64,000 nucleotides of DNA from Orthonyx spaldingii (lineage: Eukaryota > Chordata > Aves > Passeriformes > Orthonychidae), in contig VZTJ01000537.1 in NCBI GenBank assembly GCA_013397795.1, positions 189,459-253,458 on the forward strand. Reading direction: 5' to 3'. Positions 37,749 through 49,533 of the stretch are shown here, in pieces. Made by a program: the position numbers and the translations under genes. The notes under the pieces are model-generated. The model was not told the origin of the DNA and did not search any database. It saw nothing but the letters and a program-made list of their open reading frames with translations. The stretch's first letter is position 1. Each line of letters begins with the position of its first letter.

Positions 37749-40700
37749 GCTCACATTCAAGGCAGTACTAACAGGTATTACACCTGTTAACTACTGAGGG
37801 GCAAAAATTAAAACATTATAATATATTTAAATGTAATATTCTATGTTTTTTGTTACTGTAGTTGTGGAGCTTTTCTGATAAGCAAGTTCATAACATTGGA
37901 TATTAGGTCCAATGTCCCCATACCTCACAGAATTAGATTCTTAATAGAATATCTACTCAATGCAGAAGATTTTAAAATTCAGACACAGGCAAGGAATGGC
38001 TATACATAACTATTAGCCAACTGTAAAACAATGAAGGCTCTGAAAGATTTGAGTGACTTCACTAAAATTTGCTGAAAATTTCCAGCATCTGTGGTCAGTC
38101 TCAAAAAATGTATAATATTTAAAATTGAAAATATTCATATATAATTCCAATCACAGATACAGTTGATATTATTAGATTCTATAATATACTTTCACTGGCA
38201 TTCCTATACAAACTTACCTACTAATTTGTTCATTGTATTGTAGCTTGTCATTATAGAGTTAGTAATGCATGCAACTCTAACAAACTTGCTCATAACATAC
38301 CATAAAAAAATCTCAGTACAAAAAGGTTACAGTACTGAAATCCCTTAGTATCTTGTATTTCCTCAGATTTTCTTGAGGAAACTAGAGATTCTGCAAGCTG
38401 TGACTCTAAAAACTCATGATATTCTGCTTTTATTTTATGACACTTGTCTCTCTTATGACACTCAAAAAATTAAGTGTGTCTTAGTGAACATAGGTGTGCT
38501 TTCCATTTTCCCCAACTCTTCCATTGTCCTCAGTCTTCACATTCAAAAAAAAATCTCTATGTGAACAGACTAAATTTAATACAAACTACTTTTCTATATA
38601 ATTTTCTGTATCAGTCTGTCTTTATAAAGTATGAGCAGAGCTATTTGGTATTAGTACTAGACAGACTACAGCTGAAGGACAAAATTAAAAACTTCAAATA
38701 TATATCAAATATGGTATTATGTAGAAAATATTTCTCAACAGAGTAGGAGTTTATGCAGTAAATAATCTTGGTTTGGAAGAACATGGCCTTCATTTGATTT
38801 TCATGTCCAAATCGCTCTTAGCACTCACATATGCCCACACTTCAGTAGGACATCTACTGGAAAACCATCACAAGGAATTATATTCATAGAAGTATCCATG
38901 CACTATTGCTGAATGGAGAGCAATTCTGTATTAATAGCCTATTATTGTTTAACTTGAAAAGGTCAGGTCTATAAGAACATTAAACTGAAACAATTTTCAT
39001 CACTCATTTTTTCATTAGAACTGCTGCCTTCTCCCAGTGCAGTTCTGATCTTAGATAGAAAGGCTGCAGGGTGTTCTGTGAAGTCTACTAGTATCAGTAT
39101 TTCAGGTCTGCAGCCATGTACATAACACATGCCATTTTTTCAGAGAAACTAGAACACAAATGGTCAATAATTGTAATTGTTCTGTAATTAAAATAGCACT
39201 AATTTGTCAATGTTATTTGACACTTCCAGTTTTGAATGGCCATAGGATCAATTTAGTCAGATTATAAAATTAAATAATCATATGGCATTTTACTGTTTTG
39301 GTTTGGTTTCCTGATCTTAATGAGATCCTCAGATCAAAAGTTGCCAGGCATTTATACGAAAAAAACATAAGAAAAATATTAGATGGACGTTTGCAGTCTT
39401 CCTAGGACATTGGCTATGCAGGCATGCCAGATCATTGTTAATGAGATTAACATCTAACTAAATGAAGCACAATACTCTTAAGACACTGAAGAAGTAGACA
39501 AGGTATAGGTAAATGATAGAGAAGTACTTGGACTGCTGGGAGGAAGGGGTCAGTTTCAACAGCTGCTCCAGAAGAGGAAGAAACACTACACGTCATGTGG
39601 TACCACCTAAATTTAAGGATAACAAAGTTTATGAAAGAAATCTGCTGTTTATCTGTAACTGCAAAAAAATGAGAGGATGATGAACTATATAGAGTCAGGT
39701 ACTTATTGAACAGAATTCATTTTTGCTTGCAGTGATAAACCACAGGATACTATTATTACTGAAAAGGTTTCTGATATTGTGAAATTTCTGATTTTATTTT
39801 GATTGACCTATAGGATTGCAGGCAAATCAGGAAGCACAGATTTTCACCTTTCCAGGAAAGAAAGAAAGCTAAATGATATTTTTGAAAGGAAGAAGAATGC
39901 TAATAAAAGCAAAAGAAAAACATAGGTTTGTTGGTCTTTGTGGTTTGCTTTTTTTTCCTAAAGGTTTCATTATTATATAAATGACATCGTTATAACTGAC
40001 AAGAATACAACTCCAAAAAAATGAAGGTTTGAAAGAAATCAAAAATATGAATTGAACCTGTCATAGATGAAATGCTGGCATTAGAAGAAGATAGGTGAGC
40101 GATAAAAATCCTGAGGTACTGGTAATAAGAGTATTCTCAACCCTGAGAGCACTGAACTTCCCAGTATTTGGAGGCAGGAGTGCCAGAATTAACTTCGACT
40201 TTGTATAGTCTTCTGCAATACAGCAATTACTGCCTGCTTTTGAGGGAAAATTCATTATTTACTTATATTCACAGTGAAAAGCTACTGCTTTACTTTTCTG
40301 AAGAAGTTCAGCAAAAGAAAATCAATGATGAGCAAGGGTATTAGGGTATATAGAGATTGCCTAAAATGCATATCAGACTTAAAATGAGACACTACTCTTT
40401 GGAATACCTCTGTGTATACTAATTCAGTTACAGAGAAAAACAAAATTAATATTCATATTTTAGATGCAAACACACACTAAATGTTCAGAGGCATTTCTCA
40501 TTTGAATTTATGTATTTTGTGTATTAACAAGGGAAAAATTAAAGAAACTGTACATGATCCTATAACTCACACTTGTGACATAATTAGAAGAATTACAAAG
40601 AGCCTCTGGCAGGTAGATCTGAAAACAAGTGCAAACAAGTTACTTATATAAGGCACCTGGTTTTAGATATCAAAAGGGTACACGAATTAGCATACGCTAA

Positions 40701-43700
40701 CATTGCCTACAAATATATTTCTGCCACTTAAGTATCTGAACCAATTATCTGGTACTTCACATCTCAATTCATACTTCTGTGGCTAATTGCTGTTTTTGTT
40801 TTCTAGGCAAGGTAAACCACTGACTGTTGCTTCACATGCGACAGTGGTCAGAAGTTAAGAGGGAAGTTACCTCCCCAGATCCAACCTGTATAAGTCTACT
40901 TCCAAAATATTGCGTCAGTTTTGGGAATCCCTTTACCCTGGTCTAGAAAAGCTTGAGAAACCAAAGGGTTGCAGTAGAGGACTGTTAAAACTGTTGACAG
41001 ATAGCAAGAAGCTGAGTGAGACAGGCTTGCATCATATTTGTCATACCAAAACCTTTGTAGCTTCCAAAATACGGGTTTTTAAGTGTACAATTTTATCCCT
41101 GAGAATTTTTGTGATCCCTTTTTGTAGCTGAGTGGCACATGACGAGATCAAAAGCAGAAGTCTTGGAAGGACACTCCAAGACAAGACTATCAGTATCTGG
41201 GCTTTACGGTTATTTTCTTCTAATCTTTTAAGCTACCTCTGACCTAAACAGAATTTGCAGGTAATGTAAAGAATTATGCAAGGGGGACTCAACAGTAGAA
41301 TGAGTTCTTGACTCATGACTCAGAAAGCAGACAAGCACAGAAAGCAAGTTTGGTAAAAATGGGCCATGTAATTGCCTAATTTGTCCCTTACTGACAGGGA
41401 CCCGAGGAACGGTGGCCATGAGCACCCTCCTTCACTTCATGTTGCTCCCTCTATGGAGCTCATTCTATCACTTCCCCAGTTAAACTAAACATGGACATTA
41501 ATTACAACATAAAGAAACTGTACCCCATGCACATTTAAATGACTGACACCCCATTAGAAAAACAATTCAGTCTGTACTGTTCATATATTTTGCTGTCTTA
41601 TGATGTAAATGGTGCTCTTTTCATTATCAGTATTTACATTATTTTAAAGATTTCTTTCCAACACAAAAGCCATTCATTTAGTTGTGCATTCCACTGGAAA
41701 AAAAACAAATGAGGAATAAAGCAGAACAGTGCTTTCCTATTCTGTTTTAGCTGGACATCATATTAGTCATCAGTGTCTGAACCCTGTGTAGTTTCCATTT
41801 CCCTCCTCTGCCGTGGATAAAAGAGAGCTGACAACACATATTTTTCTTTGTCAAAACATTTCCATTCCACCTACTTTTCAGTGCATGGACATCTTAAGAG
41901 CCATAACTTAGGCCATGATTACAGCAACATTTTTCTTGTTATCTTAGTTTTGGAAAGGTACATGCACTAGATCCTTAACAGGAGTATACTAGCTTAAAAA
42001 CTTGTCACAGATAAAACAGGATTTCCCAAATGATAGTGTCAAATAGAGAAAAAAATAACCTAGGCAGCTATCAGATGAGAGTGAGAAGGCTAGTACAATA
42101 CTGTCTTCTATATCCCATCACATACTTCATCTGTTTCAAAGGTCATTCAAGTGCATTATACAGTTTTGGTTGGCTGAAATGCAGCATACACTTCTTATTC
42201 TACTTCCTTGTCTGATGTTTTTTTAACTTTTAGAGAACGGCCAAAGCAAACACATATTATTTGTGCAAAGCCTTGCCATGCAGAAAATGGGTTATGATGT
42301 TGAGAAATGCATCTTCCAGGCATATTATTCCTAAGGATTTTGCAAAGAAAATCACATAGCATATGAAAAAAAGCATACACACAAATAAATTGCTCTGGGT
42401 CCCAAATATGAAGTCGTAATACAGTTGTCTTTCAAATATTTGCTTCTCAGTGTGAAATAGAAAGACTACCAATAAATCAAAATGTTATGTCTGCACACCA
42501 CACACTCCAGCAAATAGAAAGACAAAGCAAAAATAAGCATTTGCTAGTCACAACACACAATCATATTTTTCCTGAATTCTACATGCAAATAGACATGAAA
42601 CTGACCAGGCTGATGAAAAAAATGATTCTTATGCCTCTTGCATCAAGAATGAAATTGCTACTATGTGCAGAAATATCACTGAGAGGAAACTCTTTTCTAG
42701 CCACAGTGAAGAACTGTACATGGCCACAGAAAGCAGGTGTCAGAGGAGGGGGCTTCTATCCCTGGCCTGAAAGTGCTTTTAGCCACAGGACTCAGATCCA
42801 TGCATTGCAGATTGAACAGACTTTTTCAGTGTACCAAGATCTCACTTTCATCTGTGTTTTTCTGATTACATGTACTTCTCCCTTGCATGACAAAAGTACA
42901 CCTCTCTCAGTATCACAAGAGATCTTAAAAAAACATTTCAAATTTCTCTACAAGCAATGTATGCCTTGAAATTGCAGAGCTGGGGCATGCAGGAAGGGAA
43001 AGAAAATTTAAGCAATTTTCAGTGCAATATTATTCTGTTTCACAATTTCCCCAGTAAAATTATATTCAGTTCAGGTGAACAAAAGCATTTGTTTCAAATT
43101 ATGAACTTGTTAATCCTTTTCTTAGCTGCATTCTGAGCTCCCCTGCCCCACATGCACTCCAGTATTGGTACTGGCCTAGAGGGTTTGACAGATTGATTCC
43201 CTTTTCTACCCTTAAATATGCATTGATGGTAGGACACCTTTTGCACAGCAGTCCTGATGATTGCCTCCTAACTGAACAATTATTTCATACTTTTTTCACG
43301 TTTTAATTTATAGTACAATGTGAAAAGTTTCTCCCATGACTGAAATGTAGACTTTTCAAATGGAACTTCTTTGAAACTGAGATAAAGAGATTTACAATCT
43401 TATATCACTTAGGATATGGATCTACCACTGTCAAATCACTTTAACTGTTAAATGTTGACCAAATCAGATCTTAATTTTCTATTTTAGCTTCTATGTAAGA
43501 AAAATCACTTCTTTTAAGAATTATTTATTCTACTTAGTCCACACCGACAAATCAATATCACACAATGTCACGTTAAACCACATTCAACACCTCGTTATAT
43601 TTCCTAGATTAACGTTTTCTTGTCCAGAGTTGCAACATTCATATACATTTTTTTTCATTCAGAATAGTTTCACAGAAAATGAAAGCAACTTATGTAACAT

Positions 43701-43703
43701 TAA
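37749..43703. other. Unassigned AT-rich stretch
   Basis: No gene recognised. A good splice-acceptor-like sequence (TGTTTTTGTTTTCTAG) occurs at about 40792-40807, but no convincing coding exon follows. The 160-codon frame at 42487-42969 has no known domain and ordinary AT-rich composition. Confidence 0.6.
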
Positions 43704-43782
43704 AACCACAGAACTATAGAGTAATCATGGGTGAAGAGACCTCTGAAGGTATTTAGTGCTCCAGAGGAACCAACCACTGCAG
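43704..43782 (-). mobile_element. Short CR1 3'-end remnant, antisense
   Basis: The sequence AACCACAGAACTATAGAGTA, then GGGTGAAGAGACCTCTGAAGG, then TTAGTGCTCCAG and CCAACCACTGCAG matches the reversed 3' end of avian CR1 copies, which usually reads cacagaatcatagaatg...ggaagagacct...aaggtcatctagtcca...ctgcag. Only about 80 bases are left and they are diverged, so the call is moderate. Confidence 0.55.
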
Positions 43783-45387
43783 ATATAAATTTATATCTAT
43801 TCAATTAATGTACTGACAGCTATAAGTTCCACCTGCAACAATGGCGTGTTCACCTTCTGAATGCCAAATCATAGTAAATTGGCATGAGTGGCTTTTAGTA
43901 GCCCATTCGATTTGAATGGCGTGTTTTTCATTGCCCATGAGTCTGAGGTCATGGTAGACAAAAACACACAGCTGCAGCTTCAGGCACTTCCTGTGGATGA
44001 ATGGAAATACAGACAGGGCTATGTGGAACAAATTTGTACAGAGGTGAAAGAACAGAAACTGGAAAAATGAGGCCCATATTATGCCTATTGCAAATTGCAA
44101 GTACATTTAGAAAACATGCAAAAACATTCCAAAGGTACTGTTTCTTTATTCTCTCTTTGAATCAATAGTTTGGCCTTAATCACAGCAATATTTTTTTTTC
44201 TTTTACCAAATGTTTTAGTGATCATATTTATTCTTATTAATACACAAGTCATATATACATCTAGTTACATCCTAATGGATCATTAACAACTGTTTTGGGT
44301 GACTAAGGGACCCTAACCTCCAGCCTTACATATACAGAGTATTTTAGGTATGTGTTTATACTCCATTAATGTACCATCATCCTGTCTTACCACTTAATTA
44401 CTTTACATTTTGCAAATCTGAAACAATGGGTATTTTCACAATATTGTTCTAGAAAGACATTTGGAGGAAAGAACGTTGCTGAATTCCCAGGATGGGCTAA
44501 ACATCTTAAAGAGAATTTTGCAATAAATTGAAATGGCATACACTAAAGAATACTCTTTGTGGTTTGTAATCTTTATTTGAGTTATGCAGTGCTATGAACC
44601 AGAAAAAAAACTCCAGTAAGTTAAGAAAAAGCAAAATTCTCTTGCTTATTCTCCTTTATCCTTTCACAAAATTTCCAAATGTCTCCTGCTTCCTCTCCCA
44701 CACTTCCCAGTCTCATATATAGGAAGACCAGAACACATGAAATAGAGATGTGCAGTCAAGTGACTCACTGCAGACTAAGGGCAGCCTCTGGGCTAGCAGA
44801 GCAGAGCAGTGGAGAAACTGCAAGTAGTCTCACATTTCTTTTCCAGAAAACATGTCAGATTATTCACAGTCTTAAACAATTTTCAGTTTGAATATCTGAT
44901 TTATGCTTTCAAGGTTCTTATCAAAAATGTAAGGGATAATCAATAATTTTTTTTTAAAAAAAGAAGCAACCTGAAAAATCTTGTTTGAAGTCCAGAGTGC
45001 AGTCATGAGCTGTTTTCCGTCACTGAGCTACAAAAAGTGAACTCAGATCACCCCTGTAATATCCTTCCATGAGAGAAGAATATTTGTATCCTTCCAAGAT
45101 ACAAAATCTTGGTTTGACATTTGACCTTCATTTCTTTCTCAGGAAAGTTTATTTTAAATTCTCTAGGTCTTGGCTCAACACACCCTGAGTAATTTCATTC
45201 AGCTTCTTGCATGTTCTACTATAAATTGGACCCATTTTAAACCATAATATCACTCTGCTCAATGCTCTTGATCAAAATAGCTGACACAGATCTAATTATT
45301 CTTGAGTAGTTGCCAGAGCAATAGAAAGGGTGAAGCAAGAGGAAATTAACTTTATACAGAGCTATCATTACAATCATTAGTGTGACA
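43783..45387. other. Unassigned stretch
   Basis: No recognised feature. A 61-codon frame at 43888-44070 (opening with GTG, ending EQICTEVKEQKLEK) reads rather protein-like but matches nothing I know and lacks splice signals. A T9A7 self-complementary run lies at 44947-44962. Confidence 0.5.
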
Positions 45388-45614
45388 GTAGGCGTATTGG
45401 GTCTGACTGAGGTAAAGCTCACAGCCCTTACAGTGCTGTGCTTTGCATTGGTAGCTGGTGTTGATAACAGAGCAGTGTTCTGGCTACTGCCAAGCAGTGC
45501 TGTCCCTCTGACATTCCTTCCCCCACCAAAGGGGATGGGGGTGGGTGAGATCCTGGGAGAGGACACAAGCAGGCCAGCTGACCCAAATCAGCCAAAGGGA
45601 TATTCCATAGCATA

Positions 45615-45636
45615 TGACGTCAGCTCAGATATAAAA
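45615..45636 (+). promoter_or_regulatory. CRE palindrome and TATA box in LTR copy 1
   Basis: TGACGTCA, the perfect cAMP-response element bound by CREB/ATF factors, ends seven bases before TATAAAA. The arrangement is identical in LTR copy 2, so it belonged to the active element rather than arising locally. Confidence 0.7.
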
Positions 45637-45834
45637 GCTGAGGAAGAGAGGAGGAAGGGGGGGCATTCATGGAGTCTTCACTGTGTGCCTCCCAGAAGAA
45701 CCATTACGCGTGCTGAGGCCCTGCTTCCCAGGAAGTGTCCGAACATCGCTGCTGATGGGAAGGAGAGATTGATTGTTTTTCCCTCTTTAGCTCCTGCGCG
45801 CACAGATCTCTGCTTGCTTCTTCTTTTTTGCTGT

Positions 45835-45840
45835 AATAAA
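45835..45840 (+). terminator. Polyadenylation signal of LTR copy 1
   Basis: AATAAA about 200 bases downstream of the TATA box, followed within 60 bases by T-rich and GT-containing sequence. Fits the R region of the LTR. Confidence 0.6.
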
Positions 45841-45968
45841 CTGCCTTATCTCACCCTACTAGTTTTTTCCCTCCATATTGTTCTCTCCCCTGCCCCAGTG
45901 GGAAAGGGAGGGATAGAGCGACTGAGTGGGTACCTGGCACCTAGCCAGGGCCAACCCACAACTGTAGG

Positions 45969-47809
45969 TGAGAAGCAACTTGCAGAGGTCTAGTCAGCTG
46001 GTAATCCAGATGGGTAAATTTGAGGTTGTTTGCAATTTTGGAAATGTACCATGACTGTTCATTGCACTCACCTTGTTCAAAATAAATGAAACATTCAATA
46101 AAATGTTGGTTAAAGGTTGAAAACAAGTTCTAAAGCTACCAACTATGTTATTATAACTGTATTTTCTCGATGAGTAAATATGCACACGAGTCCCTTATCC
46201 CAGCCAATGCTGACAAACAGCCGTGGGTCTTATTTAATGGAAAAGTTAATCAGAAAGAGCGCATTGGAGGCTTTTAATACACATGATTACACATGCATAG
46301 TGGAGTAAATGGTCTAGCATAGAAGTTCCCTGTAGAAATACTCTCAATGGGCCAAGTGATTTTTGGAACCCAGTTCATATCTACCATGTATCTACTTCTA
46401 CACCCACCTCCTATCAGACGTGAACACACCAGGAACCAGAGACAAGTGGAATAGCTCAGGTAAATCATTAATAGCTAAGGTTAGAGATGAGGATGAAGCC
46501 AGCTTTTAGAACCAAAATAGAAAAGTTGATGTCATGAGATAGAATTTTACTATATATACATATTAAACTTGGTCAGACATTTGCAGAATGTACGGTAACC
46601 TTTACATGAAACAGCCTAGTTCAAGTTATTTGGACAACAATGTGACCCAGATCAAGGGCTCCATGCTCCCAGCCAGCCACAGGAAAGGACCAAGATACAC
46701 TCAGATTCTGGGGGAACATGTGGCATTCTACTGTCTGTCATGCTGTACCCACCTATATTACATAGGACAGATATCCTGTATACCGGGGGACTCTGGCTAT
46801 CCTGAGAGAGTGCCATGGGAAGCTGGAGAAAAACAACAGACATTTCGGCAGCAAGAAATGGCTCATCGCCAAAAGAATCAGGGCTGAGAGCTATGCACAA
46901 CATAGCAAAATATGATGGAGATTCTGTGAGAGGGAGTCTGAGTTGGCCATGTGTTCATGGACACTTAAAGTCCTCCATAGAGATGATGACAACTCCTTAT
47001 TGCTACATGTAGATGCAAATATAAATTCATTGGTGTCAGGATAAGACTGCATCCCGCTGGCTTTCGCTCACCAGTTTATTGAACAACACTACTCTTTCCC
47101 TCATAAAGCTCAAGAAAGAACCTTTCCTGCACTCATTATTCCTGGTAAAACAGAGTAGAATGTGCAATTTTTCATTTCTTTGAAGTGAAGCCCAGATTGA
47201 AACTGTTGCCTGAGTAAGAACAATGTGCAGAACATGAGTAACCCATTGAGATTAGAAAAGACTCACTGCTTCCTAAATGCATGTAGTTAGTGGAAAATTT
47301 AGCACATTTTCTCAACATTACATTTCATTTTGTGTTTTGCATAGATCTAACCAACTCAGACTTTGCTGAGCCTGCAGAAAAAATAAATCTCTTCTGCATA
47401 TGGGCACTGTTTGTGAAGACATTCATTAAAACTGCATCATGCAGAGCTCCTTGTAGGAGTAGCTCCAAAAAATGTGATATTGTGCAGCAGAAAGATTAAG
47501 TTCCTCCCTCAGCTAAATATGAAGTTTTCACGTGTGGCAGTGTGATAGCACTTGTTGGTACTTCCTTGCCTCCAGCCTGGATGTTGTCAGTCTTATAGAA
47601 AAAGCATTATTCCTGTAACTTGAAGCTGATTTTGTTGCCAGTCATCTCCATTTTGCACAGGAGCAATCCCAGTAAAGATAACTGATTTGTTCTGACACAT
47701 GAAAGAAGAATCATTATTACATATAGCAGTTCAACAAATGAGCTGTTAAACAGTTCTAAGTTGAATCAACTTCCATGGGAAATGTTTTGGATCAGACAGA
47801 CTTACCTGC
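45969..47809. other. Unassigned stretch
   Basis: No gene recognised. The part at about 46590-46980 is richer in GC and holds overlapping open frames on both strands (46588-46887 plus, 46652-46903 minus) without a known domain; it may be an old decayed repeat, but I cannot name it. Confidence 0.45.
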
Positions 47810-48367
47810 TGTGGCAGGATGATTCCCCCTCCTTCCTCCCACTGAGGTGCATAGATAAGATAACCTCTGTCATAACAACTCACCAGGGGGTCACACCCTG
47901 GCACCAGGAGTCTGCCAGACCCCCATGCCAGGAATCTGGAGAACAGATGGGAGAAGAGATAAAAAAATGTGTACGTGACAGAAGGTATGTCTTTTGTTCT
48001 ATAAAAGTATCAGCTATGTACCACAAAGTCAGAAGTTTCTCTTGCACATTCTACGAATGTGTGGAGATAATTTCTCCCCAAGGATTTCGCGGACATTGTG
48101 GTAGCTTCTCTAGAGATTGAGGGAGAGGATCTGATGTGTGTGGACATCCTTCGACAATTGGATGGTGAGATACATTGAATCCTAATTATACTATTTTTTC
48201 GCTAGCTGTATTTGTAAACGTGCACTGTATATTTAACTATTAATAGTTTTTCTTTTTCCTGTGTAGTAATATTCTGTTTTAAGTCTCTTGTCTGTTCAAT
48301 TGGTGTCTCTTGAATAAATGATTTATTCTATAATACACCGAATCAGCCATTATTAAAAGAACTTGCA
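47810..48367 (+). mobile_element. LTR of an ERVL-like endogenous retrovirus
   Basis: The block can be read as an LTR from TGTGGCAGGATG to CTTGCA, 558 bases. It carries TATAAAA at 48000-48006 and AATAAA at 48313-48318 in the sense direction. Two bases after its end comes TGGAAGTGGGTTCTGGGG, which resembles the start of ERVL elements, where a leucine-tRNA primer site contains GAAGTGGG. So this is probably a 5' LTR with a few bases of leader; no gag-pol is visible after it and no 3' copy was found in the window, so the element is truncated. The 5' edge is chosen from the TG and could be a few bases off (TG also at 47807). No target duplication can be tested. Confidence 0.5.
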
Positions 48368-48369
48368 AA

Positions 48370-48407
48370 TGGAAGTGGGTTCTGGGGTGCAGGCCGCCTC
48401 AGTAAGT
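48370..48407 (+). other. PBS-like leader and splice-donor-like site of the ERVL-like element
   Basis: TGGAAGTGGG at 48370-48379 sits two bases after the LTR end, the normal place for a primer binding site, and resembles the leucine-tRNA site of ERVL elements with an internal deletion. GTAAGT at 48402-48407 would fit a leader splice donor. Both are inferences from position and short motifs. Confidence 0.35.
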
Positions 48408-49036
48408 TACTATCTATTGCTATAGGCCTAAGCAGAGGTAGAAGCTTATTTTAACTCCATAATATCCATTCATAACACCTGCATATATTTTATCAATATA
48501 AACTGCTGAAACAATTTTCAAGCATTTGTGCTGGTCTAGCAATGAAGGTAAAAACATAGCGTAATACTATCAAATATGCTATGTCAGTTCATTATTTCAC
48601 CTTTATGCCAGCCAAGGAGCAGCTTCTTTTGGAAATAAACAGTCATTAATAAGAACTCATCCATAATTGTTATGCTCCCTGTGAAAGGATGAAGAGATAA
48701 TGGAGTTCAAACACCTTTTCTGGTTTACGTTCCTGAGTATCTCTTGCATTACTGTAGTAGAAAAGGTGGAATAGTGGGGTGAGAAAAATATATGTGTAAT
48801 GCTTTTCTTCAGACAGTTCTTAAACTCATTTTCTTGCTGCCTGTATATGACAAAGTGCCCACCTGGCAACATAAATTCTGATTTATAGAAAAGGTCAGTT
48901 AATCCCAAGCAGACATTTTGCTAAATATCAAAATATCTCATCATGTGTTTTCTTTGTATAGTTCAAGGAAGTTGGAAGCTTAAACATCAGCAAGGCTTAT
49001 AGAGTAAGGCAGTGACAGTATCTTTAATCACTACCA
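48408..49036. other. Unassigned stretch between two LTRs
   Basis: No retroviral protein frame is visible downstream of the ERVL-like leader. An 83-codon minus frame at 48657-48908 has no known domain. Confidence 0.5.
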
Positions 49037-49527
49037 CTCACAGCAGTTTTTCTTCCCGGTGTTATGAGAATCCTGCAGTCACTACTGCGGTAGTCCTCTT
49101 TTGGGAGAAGTGCCAGATGCCCAGTCTCCTGGGGGTCTCTGCCTTTCCACNCCTGCTTCGGGACTCGAGGCAATGCGAGCACTCTCCTGGACACACGACA
49201 GCCGGCTAGCATTTCTACCAGCAGCAAATTAAAGAGTCAGGAAGGGTCATTCTGCTGGCAAAATTCCACGTGGTAGCTTTATTCTCAAAGCCCGCGTGTG
49301 AAGGAGGCACAGGTAGAAATGACAGGGGTGTGGGTAAAACCAGAGGTTTTATATGGGGGCAGGGATTCGGGGGACTGGGGCCCGGGGACTAATGGGAAGA
49401 GGGGAAGGGGTTTCCTTCGGTGTAATGGCAGGGGCCAGCCAGGATGGGAAACTGAGAACAAGTTAACATAATAGAATGAAGCATCCTGGGGAGGAGTTTC
49501 TCCCCATGGCTTGGGGTATGTTACACC
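49037..49527 (-). mobile_element. Antisense solo LTR, ERVK-like, 6-bp flanking repeat
   Basis: A GC-rich block in AT-rich flanks. On the minus strand it has TATAAAA at 49347-49353 and AATAAA at 49278-49283, about 70 bases apart, so R would be short as in betaretrovirus-like (ERVK) LTRs. The minus-strand start is near TGTAACATACCCC (49525). The 6-bp sequence CTACCA lies directly outside at 49031-49036 and 49528-49533; 6-bp duplications are usual for ERVK. With these edges the ends are not exactly TG...CA, so the true 3' edge may be nearer 49060 (TGTTATG on the plus strand). One undetermined base at 49151. No internal sequence adjoins it. Confidence 0.6.
49278..49353 (-). promoter_or_regulatory. 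TATA box and polyadenylation signal of the antisense LTR
   Basis: On the minus strand TATAAAA (49347-49353) precedes AATAAA (49278-49283). Between them is GGTTTTACCC and CpG-containing sequence. Together they set the LTR orientation. Confidence 0.5.
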
Positions 49528-49533
49528 CTACCA

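Larger units (their letters stand above)
45393..45963 (+). mobile_element. Solo LTR, copy 1 of a near-identical pair
   Basis: A 571-base block nearly identical to 51828-52397. It is flanked by perfect 5-bp direct repeats GTAGG at 45388-45392 and 45964-45968. Sense orientation is set by TGACGTCA at 45615-45622, TATAAAA at 45630-45636 and AATAAA at 45835-45840. The outer bases are mutated (CGTATTGGG instead of TGTATTGGG; the end lacks the CA of copy 2). No internal retroviral sequence adjoins it, so it is a solo LTR left by recombination between the two LTRs of a provirus. Open frames here (45382-45993 plus, 45237-45566 minus) are shadows: the same frames recur in copy 2. Avian ERV; family not assigned. 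Confidence 0.88.

Noticed and set aside
40792..41131. Good splice acceptor followed by a 73-codon frame
   Set aside because: No coding frame starts at the acceptor and no donor bounds a convincing exon; acceptor-like pyrimidine tracts are common in AT-rich DNA.
42487..42969. 160-codon frame on the plus strand
   Set aside because: No domain, signal peptide or repeats; base composition equals its AT-rich surroundings. A frame of this size is plausible by chance in 64 kb read six ways.
43888..44070. 61-codon protein-like frame ending EQICTEVKEQKLEK
   Set aside because: It begins at GTG after an in-frame TGA, lacks splice sites, and resembles no protein I recognise. Kept only as a remark.
45382..45993. 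203-codon open frame on the plus strand, with a 122-codon version at 51832-52200
   Set aside because: It lies almost wholly inside the solo LTR and recurs because the LTR recurs; antisense frames are equally open. No domain or start context supports a gene.
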